Source: Ustilaginoidea virens (Eukaryota; Ascomycota; Sordariomycetes; Hypocreales; Clavicipitaceae). From it: a stretch of 64,000 nt of DNA. Of the stretch, positions 1 to 12,408 are shown in pieces. How positions within the stretch are numbered: the first letter of the stretch is position 1; every line of letters begins with the position of its first letter. The translations under genes were made by a program, and so were the position numbers. The stretch is taken from NCBI RefSeq assembly GCF_000687475.1, contig NC_057316.1:3906001-3970000 (forward strand), in the 5' to 3' direction. The notes below the pieces were generated by a model. That model made no database searches. It had not been told where the DNA came from and saw nothing but the letters and a program-made list of their open reading frames with translations.

Positions 1-75
1 TACCTTTGCACCTAGTGTACGACACCTACTGCACTGTACGGCACCTGTTATACTCTTCCACTTATAGCACTTTTG

Positions 76-176
76 GTACGGCATTTACGGCACCTTTTAT
101 ATTACGGCACCTATAGCACCTACGGCACCTACGGTACCTACGGCACTTACGGCACCTTTATATTACGGCACCATAT
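76..176 (+). repeat. 9-bp tandem repeat in the leader of copy A
   Basis: Imperfect tandem copies of a 9-bp unit (ACGGCACCT and one-base variants). The same array is at the equivalent leader position of B (about 16,583-16,700, reverse strand) and C (about 27,806-27,925), so it belongs to the element. The short open frame across it is a repeat artefact. Confidence 0.8.
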
Positions 177-442
177 AAGCACCTTGAATACCAATGCTAT
201 AATACGGACTTGCACAACGCCTACGGCATCCGTGCTTTTTTATATTGAGACCTGCCGCTATATTCTGCGGTTACCTTTTATAGTAGGCTACTAGCCACTA
301 TATTTACTAGCTGTCTAGCTAGTTACTCGGCTATTTTACCAATTATTCGACTATTTTGCTAGCTATTTAGCTAGTTATTCTTCTGTTTTTATAACTATCG
401 GCACTATTTTTCAACGGATTTTTTAAACCCTTTTTGCCCACT

Positions 443-3400
443 ATAGCAGAGTTAGGATCCTATAAGGTCCCTAAATCCAATACTGAAGTTAATACTAATG
501 CATAGCTACAGCTAGATATAGACGATATGAAATCCCAAATAAATATACTAACTGACCTTATATAGGGCCTAGTTAGTAGGCAAAATAACAACACCTAGGC
601 TACCTAGGCTACTAATAAGAAGACTACTAAAGCCACTAAAGCTAGACCTTCTACTAAGACTACCACTAAAGATAATAATAGTGAAGCTGACGTTATAGAA
701 ATCGACTAACCTTCTACTCCTATAAAATATAAGGGTAAAGAGCCTATTTATATAACGCCACTAATAATTATCACCAACCAAATTAGTGATGGGGCTATTA
801 AGGAATTAGCTAAGACTGCTAACCGCTTTAAGGAGTCCCAAAAGCTAAAAAGCCCCTATAATTTCGACCAGTAGAAGCAGGCCCTTACAATACAACTCAG
901 GGCCTTTAAAATAGCTAATTTTGTCAACGACCCCTCTATAGTAAGGCACTTTGATGAGTCTAAGCAGGCACTTTTACTACTAATGCTAAAGAATAGCTAT
1001 AGTAAAGAAGCTATAGAGGCTATAGACTAGTGTAATAACCTAGAGGAAGCCTACCTTTTACTAGTGGCCCAGTACTACCACTCACCAAAAGTACAGTAGG
1101 CACACTTATACCCTACGTTTCACACCCTTATATTTACCGGTTATAAAGGCACTTTAGAGGCTTTTAATAGCGAATTTAACAGCTATATATCTCGCCTCAG
1201 AATCCTAGGTTCTAAGATCGACTCTTTTAACTAAGTTAACCAGTATCTTTAGGCTGTAGAGGGGGTATTTATCCGCTGGACTGAACGCCAACGCTCTATA
1301 ATTAGGGCTTATAGCGCCTAAGGTGTTATTAACAGCAGCAAATTTAACCTCCAGTATTTTATGGTTGACCTACTAGAAGAATAGCATTCTAAAGGGTCTA
1401 ATAAGGTAGCTACTAATAATAACCCTAAGCAGCTCAAGGCTTCCAAGGACTCTAAGAATAAAGGGTCTACTAATACCGCTTCTACTACTAATAATAGCAA
1501 GAATAATTCTACTAATAATAGGAAAAAGAAATAGCAACAGAAGAAGAAATAGGACTGCAGCAAACAGCAAGATATTGAGGCTTTTATTATAGGCAACTAT
1601 AATACTCAGGATATTAACATATCTTATTCTTCTTCCTCTATATCCACTAATATAAGCTATAGTGCTAAATCAAGCGGTAGGACCCCTAAGGATGCCCTCC
1701 TTTACGATACAGGCTCCACTTGTCATATTATTAATAATAAGAAGTATTTCACCACTTTTCACCACTTTAAGAAGGATGATAAGCCTATTATTACTACTGG
1801 TGGTGGCCCTATTTCCCCTACTAGTTGGGGCACGGCACGATTTACTATACTACAGGGCGTTAATCCCACCAAATAGGGTATTATAGAGCTCAAGAATGCC
1901 CTATATATTCCTACCTTAGATATTAATATTATTAGCGGTATAAAGCACTATGCCGCTAAAGGGATATTAATTAAAAATCAGCTTTAGTTAGTAAGCCGTA
2001 AATGCATCGGCATTTTTAACTTTAAAAAATACAGCTTTTTCCTTCTACAAAAAGGAATAGACATACCACTACTACATCAACCTTGCAGCTATTATACTGT
2101 TACTAATAGTATAACAGTAGAGGTCCCCAGCCCTACTAACCCTGCTGATTATAGTGATCCTAAGGATACCACTATTACCCCTGTTCCTACTACTGCAACT
2201 AGTAAGGAACCTGTAGAGGCTACTAGCCCTACTACCAACTCTCCTGCTATTACGACTAGCGAAAAGCCCGCTATTACGACTAGCGAAAATCCCGTAGTGG
2301 CTACTAGCCCTACTCCTGCCCCTATAGCTGCTAATATAGAATATCAGAAGTTATTACAGTTAGCCGGCATTTAGTATGTACGGCTAGGGCATATAGGTAT
2401 TCAGCTACTTAAAAAGACCTATGCTAATACCCCTGGTCTTCCTAACCTTAATAAGGTTAAAGATACTGATTTTCGCTACCTAGCCTATATATAGGCTAAG
2501 AAGGTTAGAAGACCTTCTAAAGATGCGATTCCAAATCCAGCTAAATGCCTGGATATTATAGAAGGTGATACTTTTGCTATATCACCTATGCTATATAACA
2601 AACGACCTATTGCCCTTATATTAGTGGACAGAAAATCCCGATTTCGTTGGCTATACTTACTGCCTAATAGGGAAGGCACTATTGTATTTAAAGCATTATA
2701 GAGCTTTATACAGAGCCTACAGGTCAGATATGGTAAAACGCCTATTAAATTCTACTATAATAGTAGAAATGAAATCAATAAAATGCTTAATGATTGGCTT
2801 ATCGAATAGGGTATAACTTTTAATATATCTTGCCCTTATATTCACGAATAAAATGGCCTAGCTGAGCGGTCTATTAGGGTTATAGCTGATAGGCTACGTG
2901 CTACTATAGCTTGGTTAAGACTACCATCTAACCTCTGGTCTGCTATTATTACCGGTGTTGTTATGCTAGTAAATATAATAGCTATTACTAATAGACCTTC
3001 TAGCCCCTATTAGGAGCTACTAAAGGATTATAACTATATTACGCCGGAGCACTACCCTGATCTTATTAACCTTAGGGCTATTGGAGCAGCTATTGAAGTG
3101 CTTATACTATACGAAAAGCGTATAAAAAGCCGCAAATTAGCGCCCTATACCGAGCCTAGTAGGCTCCTTACCACTCTAGGTAATAATACTTACCTAGTCT
3201 ATTTTTTAAAGAAGAAGGTTATTACTAAAACAACTTTTATTACCTTTATTCATCAAAATGAAGGTATAGGCCCTATTTCTAATGGCCTAGAAGGAGACTT
3301 TTATAGAGGGCAAAATACAGGTTTAGAGGGGGTATTTAGCAGAGAACCTGCTATTTTACTAGATGACCTAGAAAGCATTTCTAACCCTACTAACTCTACT

Positions 3401-5413
3401 AACCTTACTAGCATTACTAATACTAATGCTATACCGGATGACCTGGAAAGCATGCCGGACCCTACTAATACTAGCGTTATTAATACTAATGCTACCTTAG
3501 ATAACCGTCCTACCTTGGATAACCGTCCTATATTACAGTCCCCGGCTACTGCAAAGGATGACCTTATAGATATCCTTATTAGCCTTACTCCTGCCGACCT
3601 TGCTGGCCCTGCTGGCCCTACTGGCCTTGCTATACCTGCTAGCCCTACCGACCCTACTAGCCCTACCGACTTATTCCCTAATTAGGATTTATACCACCTG
3701 ATATGGGATTCCTGCTATGCAGCTAAGCGTAAGCTAGCTAAAAAGGCCCCTAATGGTACGCCTAATAGCTGGAAGGATGTGCTACAATGCCCTAAAAAAG
3801 AAAAAGACCTTTAGATAAAGGCACTATTTAAGGAATTCAAGCAGCTTTTAGATACTAAAGTTTTCCAGTTTATTCCTAAGTCTAGCGTTCCTATTGATAG
3901 GAAAATTATACGCAATAGGCCTGTTTTTCGGGTTAAAAAGGATGCTAATAATCAGCCTATAAAATATAAGGCTAGATTAGTTGTCAAGGGCTTTATGCAA
4001 GTCGAAGGAAAGGACTTTCAGTATACCTATGCTTCTACCTCTATCCCACCCACCTGGAGGGTTATACTAGCTTTGGCTGCTAGCAATAACTGGGAGATAG
4101 AGCAAATCGACTTTATAGGCGCCTTCCTAAATAGCGAACTTTCTGAAACTATTTATATATATATCCCTAACGGATTCTTTAAATTTACAGAGAGCTTATT
4201 ACTAACTAATAGCAAGCTTTGGTCTAATATATAGCGCCAACGGCTACTAACTTTACTTAAAGAAGCTGGATTCGACCCTTCTGTTAAGCAAGCTATCTTA
4301 CTAAAGAAGGCCCTATACGGGCTAAAATAAGCACCCCGCGAATGGCAATACCGGCTAAAAGATCTAATTTCTAGTGAAGGTTTTTTACCTTTAGCTTCTA
4401 ATGCTGCCATCTTTTATAATAAGCAAACCAGCACCTTTATCGTCACCTATATTAACGATTGCCTATTAGTTGGTCTAAATATAACTTATATTAACCAGCT
4501 AAAAAGGAAATTTCATAAGGTCTATACTATAGAAGACCGCGGTCCGGCTTCCTTTTTCCTAGGCGTACAAATTATACGAAATAGGAAGGAAGGTTTATTA
4601 TAGCTACACCAAGCCCAATTTATAGCAGAGGTCTTAGCTAAATTCGGCTTACAGGATACTAAACCTTAGCTTATTCTACTTTAACTAGGGATTCTAAATG
4701 AATCTAGTAGAAAAGACCTTAGCCCTACTGATCAGAGCCTTTATCAGAGCCTTACTGGCACTATAATGTGGCTTATAATGATGACTAGGCCCGACCTAGC
4801 ATTTCCTACCTAATACCTCTCCCGGTTTATATCCAAGGCAACTAATGTGCATCTAAATGCTGCAAAAGGCAGCTTTAGTTACCTTAAAGGCACTGAGAAC
4901 CTAGCTATTTGCTTTCGTATTACTAAAAGCAACCAACAGCCTATTATAGCCGCTTATTCTAATAGCGACTTTGCTGGCTATAAAGAAACCTCTAAATCTA
5001 CTAGAGGCTTCCTAACTACTATTAATAGTGGTCCTATTAGCTGGCGTTCTAAGCGAGCCTCTTTAGTAGTGCTATCTACTTTAGAAGCTGAATCTAATGC
5101 ATTACTTAAGACTATCCGCGAGGTACAATAGCTTTCTAACTTTTATAAGGAGCTGGAAATTGATATTTTACGCCCTATACCGCTATATTGCGATAACTAG
5201 GGCTCCATTTCGAATTCTAACGACCCTAATCAGCACGCTCGCACTAAGCATACGCTATTAAAATTCCGGTATATTAGGGAGCAAGCCCAGCTAGGCTTAG
5301 TTAAAATTACCTATTTACCTACTAATAGTATGCCTGCTGACGGTCTTACTAAGCCACTGCCGGGACCTAAATTTACTAGGTTCCGCGAGTTACTAGGTCT
5401 TAGGGCCTGCTAA
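443..5413 (+). pseudogene. gag-pol polyprotein of copy A, full length but riddled with stops
   Basis: One reading frame of 1,657 codons runs from ATA at 443 (in place of the gag start ATG) to TAA at 5,411-5,413. I found no frameshift: every recognisable domain lies in this frame. Gag is about 443-1,560; the protease motif YDTGST is near 1,703; the GAG-pre-integrase motif RLGHIG is near 2,380; integrase is about 2,540-3,060; reverse transcriptase is about 3,690-4,640 (IDFIGAFLN near 4,110); RNase H with the C-terminal ADGLTKPLPG is about 4,740-5,400. I count about 32 internal stops (about 25 TAG, 7 TAA, no TGA), mostly at positions that are CAG, CAA or TGG in sibling copies. The RT core reads YIND instead of YVDD, and the second integrase acid appears changed to Asn (YYNSRNE). 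The gene is dead, with decay almost purely by transitions. Confidence 0.9.
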
Positions 5414-5531
5414 CTTATACTAACTTACTAAGGTTTTTCCTATGTTTTTTCCTTAGCACTTTTACTGCATTTTCTTTCCCTATCCTTTATACGACGATTA
5501 GCTTGCTACTACAGTAGCTAATCAGAGGGGG

Positions 5532-6286
5532 TATTAAAATCCTATAGTAGCCTACTAGGCTGCTGGCCTTATGCCCTACTGGCCTACTAACCTTCTGGCC
5601 CTTATACCGCCTCTTGGACTTATGGTAGTATTACCTTAGGCCTTTGCCTTTTACCTTAAGGATTTTCAGTGGATTATTTACTGTATATTAAGTAAGGTAG
5701 GCCTTATTGAAAAGGTGTGGCATTGCTAAATTAGCGTGGTTGCCTACTAGCGTGGTGGCGGCCTACTAGCGTGGTGTGGCATTGCTAAATTAGCGTGGTG
5801 GCCTACTAGCGTGGTGGCTAGTCCACTAGTGTGGTGGTTAGTTACTAGTGCGGTAACTAATTACTAGTGCGGTGGTTAGGGTGGTTGGAAAGGCCGGATA
5901 TAGTGGGGCTACTGACGTATCATATACGTGGCATAGTGAGCATTACGGGGAGCTATCTTACTAGCTACCCTGAATGCCTAGGCCCACCCCTCCTTCGTAT
6001 ATATATAGGATAGCTTTTCCCCTTCTTTCTAGATAGTAGAAGGGTAGCACAATCGAGTCTGTTAATGCACTATATGCCTCTTAACTCCCACCTTCCCTGC
6101 GTTTCTGGTTATCTTATATTTGCCTTGCCTTTACACTTGCCCTGCTTTATAGCACTTGTATAGTCTTAGGACTTGGTGAAAAATCTAGTATTTATACTAA
6201 GATTAGTTCACAGGTCGCAGACAGTCTTGTGCCATCTAGCTAGCTAGTAAGGCTCTGCTTTTATAGTGACCTTTAGAATTGCAATA
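5532..6286 (+). repeat. 3' LTR of copy A (755 bp)
   Basis: It begins TATTAAAATCC, a mutated form of TGTTAAAATCC seen in the other LTRs, and ends TTGCAATA. It contains a TATATATAGG promoter-like box near 6,000 and a minisatellite (about 5,740-5,880) of 18-20 bp units built on CTAGTGTGGTGG. The same LTR is found six more times in this window, in both orientations. Confidence 0.92.
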
Positions 6287-8590
6287 ATCATAATATGCCT
6301 TAATATTACGAAAGGCTACTAACGAAGCTAGAAAATGCCTCGCTAGACGCCAGGTTCGCGATGCCCTCACCTAACGGAATGGCCTAAATATATAGCCTAT
6401 CTACCGACTACCCCTATAGTCTAATATATAGGTATAGAGAGAAAAGGGTAGATAGTATAGACTATACCGGCTAATCAGCCTTAATAGTAAGACCTATATT
6501 ATGCAAATGCCTTATAGCCCTGTTAAGTTTAGATTAACGGTCGTTAAGCCCTATAACTACGACTTTAATATAGACGATCCTGAAGATATCGTCTATACCG
6601 AAGGCCCGGCCTGCCCTAGCAGGCTAAAAGTCAGGATACCAGCTATAGCCGCACCTCTAGCCGCGATAATACCTACAGCCGAGATATTATCGATGATACC
6701 TATAGCTGCAATATCATCGCCGACCCCTGATAGACTACCTATAGCCGTGGCATTATTATCGCTAACCCCTAGCCCTGACCCTGCTAGGATACCAATATTA
6801 CGGCTAGTATTACTATTACCAGTAAGGGTGGTATCTGACGTTATAATTAATAAGGACTAAGAAGAGGCTCTTATTAATGCTATCGCTTTTAGTACTATTA
6901 TTAATGCCTTTTTCCTAACCGCAAAAAAGCAAGCCGACCTATAGCTTGCTAGTCAATTATGCCAAAAAGGAAAGATTATAACCTTAGGAGACCCTTTCGA
7001 ATAGTCTAACTATATAAAAATAAAAGCGTTATAGGCCCGCGATATATTCCGATTTATTACCTTTAATATCGGTAAATATAGAGCCTAACATCTATTTAAC
7101 TTATATATAGTATAAGAGATTAAGGGTAAAGGTATAGATACGCCGTATAAGAAGTCACGACTCGTCATATAAGGTTATAGTAATGATAAAAAGCAATTAA
7201 TATTGATTTAGTCCCCTATAATCCAATAGGCTAATCAACGGTTACTTATATTATTGGCCCTATCACTATAACGTTCTTACGGCTTATTTCTCTAGATACA
7301 TAATATCACATAGGCCTACGTGCAGTTATCTACTACCTTTAATAGATCGATTATCGCTAAGCTACTTAAGCAGATAGCGTATTAATACCCCAATAATACA
7401 ATCATAGAAGTGGTAAAGCCACTATATAGAATAGCTAAAGCAGGCACCTACTGGTGGGCGATATACTTCCAGCACCATCGCGAGAAATTAGGCATAACTA
7501 TATTAACCTACGACCCCTATTTGCTGATATCCGCTAGTAATAACGATACTGACCGTACTAATACTCCTAACTATACTAGCGATACTAATATATACTTTGG
7601 TATCGTAGGTATATAGACTAATAATACCTTTAGCCTAAGTGATGATGCCTTCTTCTAATAGGAAGAATTAGAGCTTATTAAGGCAGGCTTTAACGCTAAG
7701 CCTAAAATGAAGCTATTACTAACTATACCCCTGATATTTAATGGGTGTATACTAATGGCTAATGCTAACGGTATAATATTACGCTAGAAAGGTTAAAGTA
7801 AGAAGATCGCGACTATCGATAAGAATGCGCCTATAGCCTAGCGTAATTATATCGAATAATGCGCTTACAGCACTTATATAGCTATGGTCTACTAGCCTAA
7901 GGCGTCTTTCGACCTATCCGTTGTGGCATAACATTAATAGCCTAACCCTAAGGATATCGCGAGGTTGAATAAGCGCCTTTAATGGCAGTGCGATAACCAG
8001 GATCGTGGCTTATAGTATATCAATTTAGCCCTTACTATAGCTAAAATCTTTATATTTATTAATAGATCCTTTGCCAACAATAAAGATTTAAGCTCCCAGA
8101 TTGGTTATATAATTATACTAGGGAATGAGGCAGATACTGCAAATAATGCCTTCCAGCTAACCGGTAATATTATTACTTATAGCTCTATAAAGAGTAAGCG
8201 GGTAATACGTAGCGTATTTGCTTCGGAGCTATATAGTATAGTGCAAGGGGTCGATATCGCATATGCGATAGGCACAACCCTTAATATGATTACCAGCAGG
8301 CTAGGATTACCGAAGATCCCCACAGTTATATATACGGATTCGTTTTTGCTATACGAATGCCTAATTAAGCTAAGCACTACTAAGGAAAAAAGGCTTATAA
8401 TAGATATTATAGCCTTACGATAGTCATACGAGCGCCGGGAGATTTATAAGATCCGTTAGATTAATAGGAATGATAATCTCGCCGACGCAATAATTAAGGG
8501 AACGCCTAATAAAGCCCTTAAGACCTTCGTCGACCAAAACAAGGCTGTTATACATATAGAAGGGTGGGTAAAGAGGTCGGTCAATATCTG
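6287..8590 (+). pseudogene. copia pol fragment: integrase end, RT and RNase H
   Basis: The conceptual translation with stops read through gives, in order, the linker after integrase ending in a VKPY motif (about 6,540), an RT core (RLVIQGYSND-like at about 7,155; NITQAYVQL in place of the usual D-x-x-x-A-(F/Y) segment near 7,300), and a copia RNase H end with YTDSFLLYECLIKL (about 8,332) and a terminal DNLADAIIKGTPNKAL segment (about 8,475). It is a different lineage from A/B/C: this RNase H end lacks the TKPLPG motif seen there. Internal stops are TAG and TAA at positions expected to be Gln or Trp. The start is missing, truncated at copy A. Confidence 0.8.
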
Positions 8591-9219
8591 ACTGCGTTTG
8601 GAAGGTATTAGTGATATCATAGGTGGCAAGTGTGTGGATTTTCCTATATTCAATATTGTATTGTTTTACTGCGTTTACTACTGCCCCTTTTTGCCCCTTT
8701 ATTTTAGCTGCGATATTCAATATACCGACTGTACGGTATAATGCCGGCCGCGCGGCGCGACAACGTTATCGCCGGCACAACCTGCCAAGACCGCGCCGCA
8801 CTTTTCTTTCTATGTATGCGCCTTATATCCTAGCGATTCCGATATTTGCTTCTATAAAGAGAGAAGCTGCCAGTATCGGAATCGCTATCGCAAGGTGCCC
8901 AATTGGGCACCAATTGGGCATATTGCGACGGATATGCCGCGCACACCCGATGCGCACGATGTGGCTACTTTAGCCCCTTTTGCCCCTTTACCCCTAAGCC
9001 CGGTAGGGCACGCGGGCAGCCCGGCCCGACTGCGCCGATGCATATAACAGCAGCACGCATAAAAAGGCCATATCGTATAATTACCCTCTTTTGCTTCCTT
9101 TCTTTCCTTTTAGATAGTCAGTCATTAGTAAAGTCAATAAATCCTTTACTTAGTGACCTCACGGTACATGATACCACGCGCGCGACCCTACGTATAACTG
9201 GGTACCCCGAGTTTATATC
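8591..9219. other. Non-coding tail of third copia element, partly CpG-rich
   Basis: No gene is supported here. About 8,735-9,050 is conspicuously CpG-rich for this AT-rich block. It contains a long inverted repeat (8,831-8,887) and a repeated palindrome, CCCAATTGGG, at about 8,898-8,922. A TATA-like CATAAAAAGG is near 9,057. It may be the element's 3' LTR, but I could not find matching ends. Confidence 0.4.
8831..8887. repeat. Inverted repeat, hairpin-forming
   Basis: TAGCGATTCCGATA at 8,831-8,844 is the exact reverse complement of TATCGGAATCGCTA at 8,874-8,887. A second, inner pair (GCTTCT with AGAAGC) continues the stem after a small internal loop. The function is unknown. Confidence 0.75.
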
Positions 9220-9224
9220 AACAC

Positions 9225-9969
9225 TATTGCAATTCTCAAGGTCACTATAAAAGCAAAGCCTTACTAGCTAGCTAGATGGCACAAGACTGTCTGCGACCTG
9301 TGAACTAATCTTAGTATAAATACTAGATTTTTCACTAAGTCCTAAGACTATACAAGTGCTATAAAGCAGGGCAAGTGTAAAGGCAAGGCAAATATAAGAT
9401 AACCAGAAACGCAGGGAAGGTGGAAGTTAAGAGGCATATAGTGCATTAACAGACTCGATTGTGCTGCCCTTCTACTATCTAGAAAGAAGGGGAAAAGCTA
9501 TCCTATATATACACAAAGGAGGGGTGGGCCCAGGCATCCAAGGTAGCCAGTAAGAAAGCTCCCCGTAATGCTCGCTATGCCACGTATATAATACGTCAGC
9601 AGCCCCACTATATCCAGCCTTTCCAACCACCCTAACCACCGCACTAGTAACTAGTCACCACACTAGTAACTAGCCACCACGCTAGTGACTACCCACCACA
9701 CTAGTAGACTAGCCACCACACTAGTAGGCCGCCACCACACTAGTAGGCCCACCACGCTAATTTAGCAATGCCACACCTTTTTAACAAGGCCTACCTTAAG
9801 GCCTACTTACTTGATATACAGTAAATAATCCACTGAAAATCCTAAGGTAAAAGGCAAAGGCCTAAGGTAAGACTACCATAAGTCCAAGAGGCGGTATAAG
9901 GGCCAGAAGGTCAGTAAGCCAGTAGGGCATTAGGCCAGCAGCCTAGTAGGCTACTATAGGATTTTAACA
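9225..9969 (-). repeat. Solo LTR of the A/B/C copia family
   Basis: A complete 745-bp LTR in reverse orientation, from TATTGCAATTC to GGATTTTAACA. It is flanked by the perfect 5-bp duplication AACAC (9,220-9,224 and 9,970-9,974). With no internal sequence, it is the product of LTR-LTR recombination of a once complete insertion. Confidence 0.93.
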
Positions 9970-9974
9970 AACAC

Positions 9975-10356
9975 CAATAGTAACTCTTTTACTATAGATT
10001 ACTATAATATACTAAAATCATCGCAGACCTTTTAAAGAGTTACTAAGCCGTAATAGAAATAGCGGTAATACTAGCCGCGCTAAACGCTCTTCTATATAAA
10101 GGCCTTATAAGAAATAGCTGCTGCAAAGGTATTGCAACTATATCTTCTACAAGCTTCTTGACAGTTACAGACAGTCACCAGGGGAGGGGTGGCGCCCAAA
10201 GGTACATATACCTAGGTATCGACCTCTAGGCAAAGTACCAGACCAGACCGTAGGCAACCAACCAGCCTGGTCTCGTCGGCCCTCGTGGAACCTGGCCCGT
10301 GCTTTTCGAACGCCTCGGCAGTATAAACAGTAAACGCCGACAATAACAGTATCAGG
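9975..10356. other. Flank between nested elements; GC rises near 10,150
   Basis: No gene is recognised. The first ~180 bp are AT-rich and probably belong to the third copia element split by the solo LTR. From about 10,150 composition becomes balanced and CpG-containing, like the host DNA right of 34,520. I infer that this short piece is original chromosomal DNA on the left side of the composite element. Confidence 0.45.
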
Positions 10357-10361
10357 ATTAT

Positions 10362-10557
10362 TGTTGGAGGGAAATTGGCTTGTCTGTAATATGGATATTG
10401 GTCATGTCCGAGGTCGGATATGCCGAGTTCCCCCTAAATCAGTAAGCCCTTAGGGGTACCCCCTATCCCACTATAAATAGCTAGGAATATAAGTCTCTTA
10501 GAGAAGACTTAGTTTCTTCAATCAAGCATTATCGCATTTTCCCTATATATTCTAATA
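10362..10557 (+). repeat. 5' LTR of the second copia family
   Basis: It starts TGTTGGAGGGAAATTGG. The end TCTAATA corresponds to TCTGACA in the 3' LTR, so its CA terminus was lost by transitions. Same length as the 3' LTR. Confidence 0.9.
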
Positions 10558-10948
10558 TAGTAGCAATTGCATAAATATCACAACGAAAAACTTATTATTA
10601 TCCCTTACCTTATGGCCTAGCCTTAAGATCAACTATTATCTTTATTTTGCTGTAAAAGCCACCGTTTTTTAGATCCTATTTAAGCAAGCTCCAGGTTCCC
10701 TATTAAATCCATTAAAAGCCTTATTATTGATATACTTATATGGCCTTATTAATTAAAAAGGAGGCTATTCAGAAAATCGCGATATTTCCTTTAAAATTAA
10801 CCAATAGATATCTTAACCGCTATTTTCGTTAGATCAATTCATACCCTAAATATTATTATTAGCGAAAATAGGTACTATTACTAATAATAGCTCTAAACTA
10901 GCAGTTAAGCTGATATCCTAATATGATTGGGATATTTAGTATAATTAT

Positions 10949-11735
10949 TATTGCAATTCTCAAGGTCACTATAAAAGCAGAGCCTTACTAGCTAGCTAGA
11001 TGGCACAAGACTGTCTGCGACCTGTGAACTAATCTTAGTATAAATACTAGATTTTTCACCAAGTCCTAAGACTATACAAGTGCTATAAAGCAGGGCAAGT
11101 GTAAAGGCAAGGCAAATATAAGATAACCAGAAACGCAGGGAAAGTGGAAGTTAAGAGGCATATAGTGCATTAACAGACTCGATTGTGCTGCCCTTCTACT
11201 ATCTAGAAAGAAGGGGAAAAGCTATCCTATATATACACGAAGGAGGGGTGGGCCCAGGCATCCAAGGTAGCCAGTAAGAAAGCTCCCCGTAATGCTCGCT
11301 ATAATACGTCAGCAACCCCGCTATATCCGACCTTTCCAACCACCCTAACCACCGCACTAGTAATTAGTCACCACGCTAGTGACTAACTACCACACTAGTG
11401 GACTAGCCACCACGCTAGTAGGCCACCACGCTAATTTAGCAATGCCACACCACGCTAGTAGGCCGCCACCACGCTAATTTAGCAATGCCACACCACGCTA
11501 GTAGGCCGCCACCACGCTAATAGGCAACCACGCTAATTTAGCAATGCCACACCTTTTCAACAAGGCCTACCTTACTTGATATACAGTAAATAATCCACTG
11601 AAAATCCTTAAGGTAAAAGGCAAAGGCCTAAGGTAATACTACCATAAGTCCAAGAGGCGGTATAAGGGCCAGAAGGTTAGTAGGCCAGTAAGGCATAAGG
11701 CCAGCAGCCTAGTAGGCTACTATAGGATTTTAACA
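10949..11735 (-). repeat. Solo LTR of the A/B/C family inside the second copia element
   Basis: A reverse-oriented LTR of 787 bp flanked by the perfect duplication ATTAT (10,944-10,948 and 11,736-11,740). It is longer than its relatives because the internal CCACCACGCTAGTAGG-type minisatellite (about 11,340-11,540) has extra units. Confidence 0.93.
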
Positions 11736-12408
11736 ATTATATTCAAAAGCGTGCTTTAAATAATAATATTTAGATATTCATTAATCCTAAAGGCTCGGAA
11801 ATACTAAATATACCCCTTTTACCGGTATAAGAATTAGATAAACCTATCTATTCCATATAGGCATCAGCATCAATACCTACATCGGCAGTAATAGCTGATT
11901 TATCAATAGAGGCTGCAGATCATACCCCTTCTGTAAATACTAGAGCTGTATCGGCAGCTAGGGCATTATTAATAGCACTATTACCTACCCCAGTGAAAAT
12001 AAGAATAATCCGGCTACAGTAAGTCGAGAATATTAAAGAAAACCACCACTTTAAGCCGATATAACGCCCTAGTGGTATTACTACTGCAGAATAGATAAAA
12101 TAAGCTAATATTTAGTATAATATTCAGAACGACCGTTATATAATATTTAGTCGGAACCTTCGAGTATATACGGCATAGTTTAAATTAATATTAAGCCTTA
12201 GCTATAAGATATTAGTAGTAGGCGATCGGAATATTTAAAGAAAAATTTAATACCTAATAGAATATATACAACCGGTTTAGCTTATTATCTAGGAATACCT
12301 CGAAGAAAAATTTAAGTAGGCTATACGGTATAACCTAGTAAGATATAATATAGAGGAATGGTTTAATGAAATCTCTATATTATATAAGCGATTAGTGCAA
12401 ATAGACTC

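Larger units (their letters stand above)
1..6286 (+). mobile_element. Ty1/copia LTR retrotransposon copy A (5' end outside window)
   Basis: The order leader, gag, DTG-type protease, integrase, reverse transcriptase, RNase H, polypurine tract, LTR is that of Ty1/copia. Positions 1-442 match the leader of copy C (from about 27,740), so the 5' LTR and start of the leader lie left of the window. The 3' end is an LTR at 5,532-6,286 preceded by a purine tract (AGAGGGGG). The element is inserted in a different copia element that resumes at 6,287; ATCAT at 6,287-6,291 is the expected right half of the target duplication. A is the only copy in the window with full-length gag and integrase. Confidence 0.92.
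6287..9219 (+). mobile_element. Degenerate third-family copia element, 3' part
   Basis: This is the target into which copy A inserted. It carries the integrase C-terminal end through RNase H (6,287 to about 8,590) and then a non-coding tail. It is interrupted again at 9,220-9,974 by a solo LTR of the A/B/C family. No LTR boundaries of its own could be fixed. Confidence 0.7.

Noticed and set aside
443..5413. Possible genetic recoding of TAG/TAA as glutamine in the copia elements
   Set aside because: CAG and CAA are also used at many positions of the same frame, several TAG codons replace Trp and not Gln, catalytic Asp residues are lost too, and host genes end at normal TAG/TAA/TGA stops. Transition mutation explains everything.
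5740..11540. CRISPR-like spaced repeats in the LTRs
   Set aside because: Units are contiguous 18-20 bp minisatellite copies without unique spacers, lie inside LTRs, and the genome is fungal.
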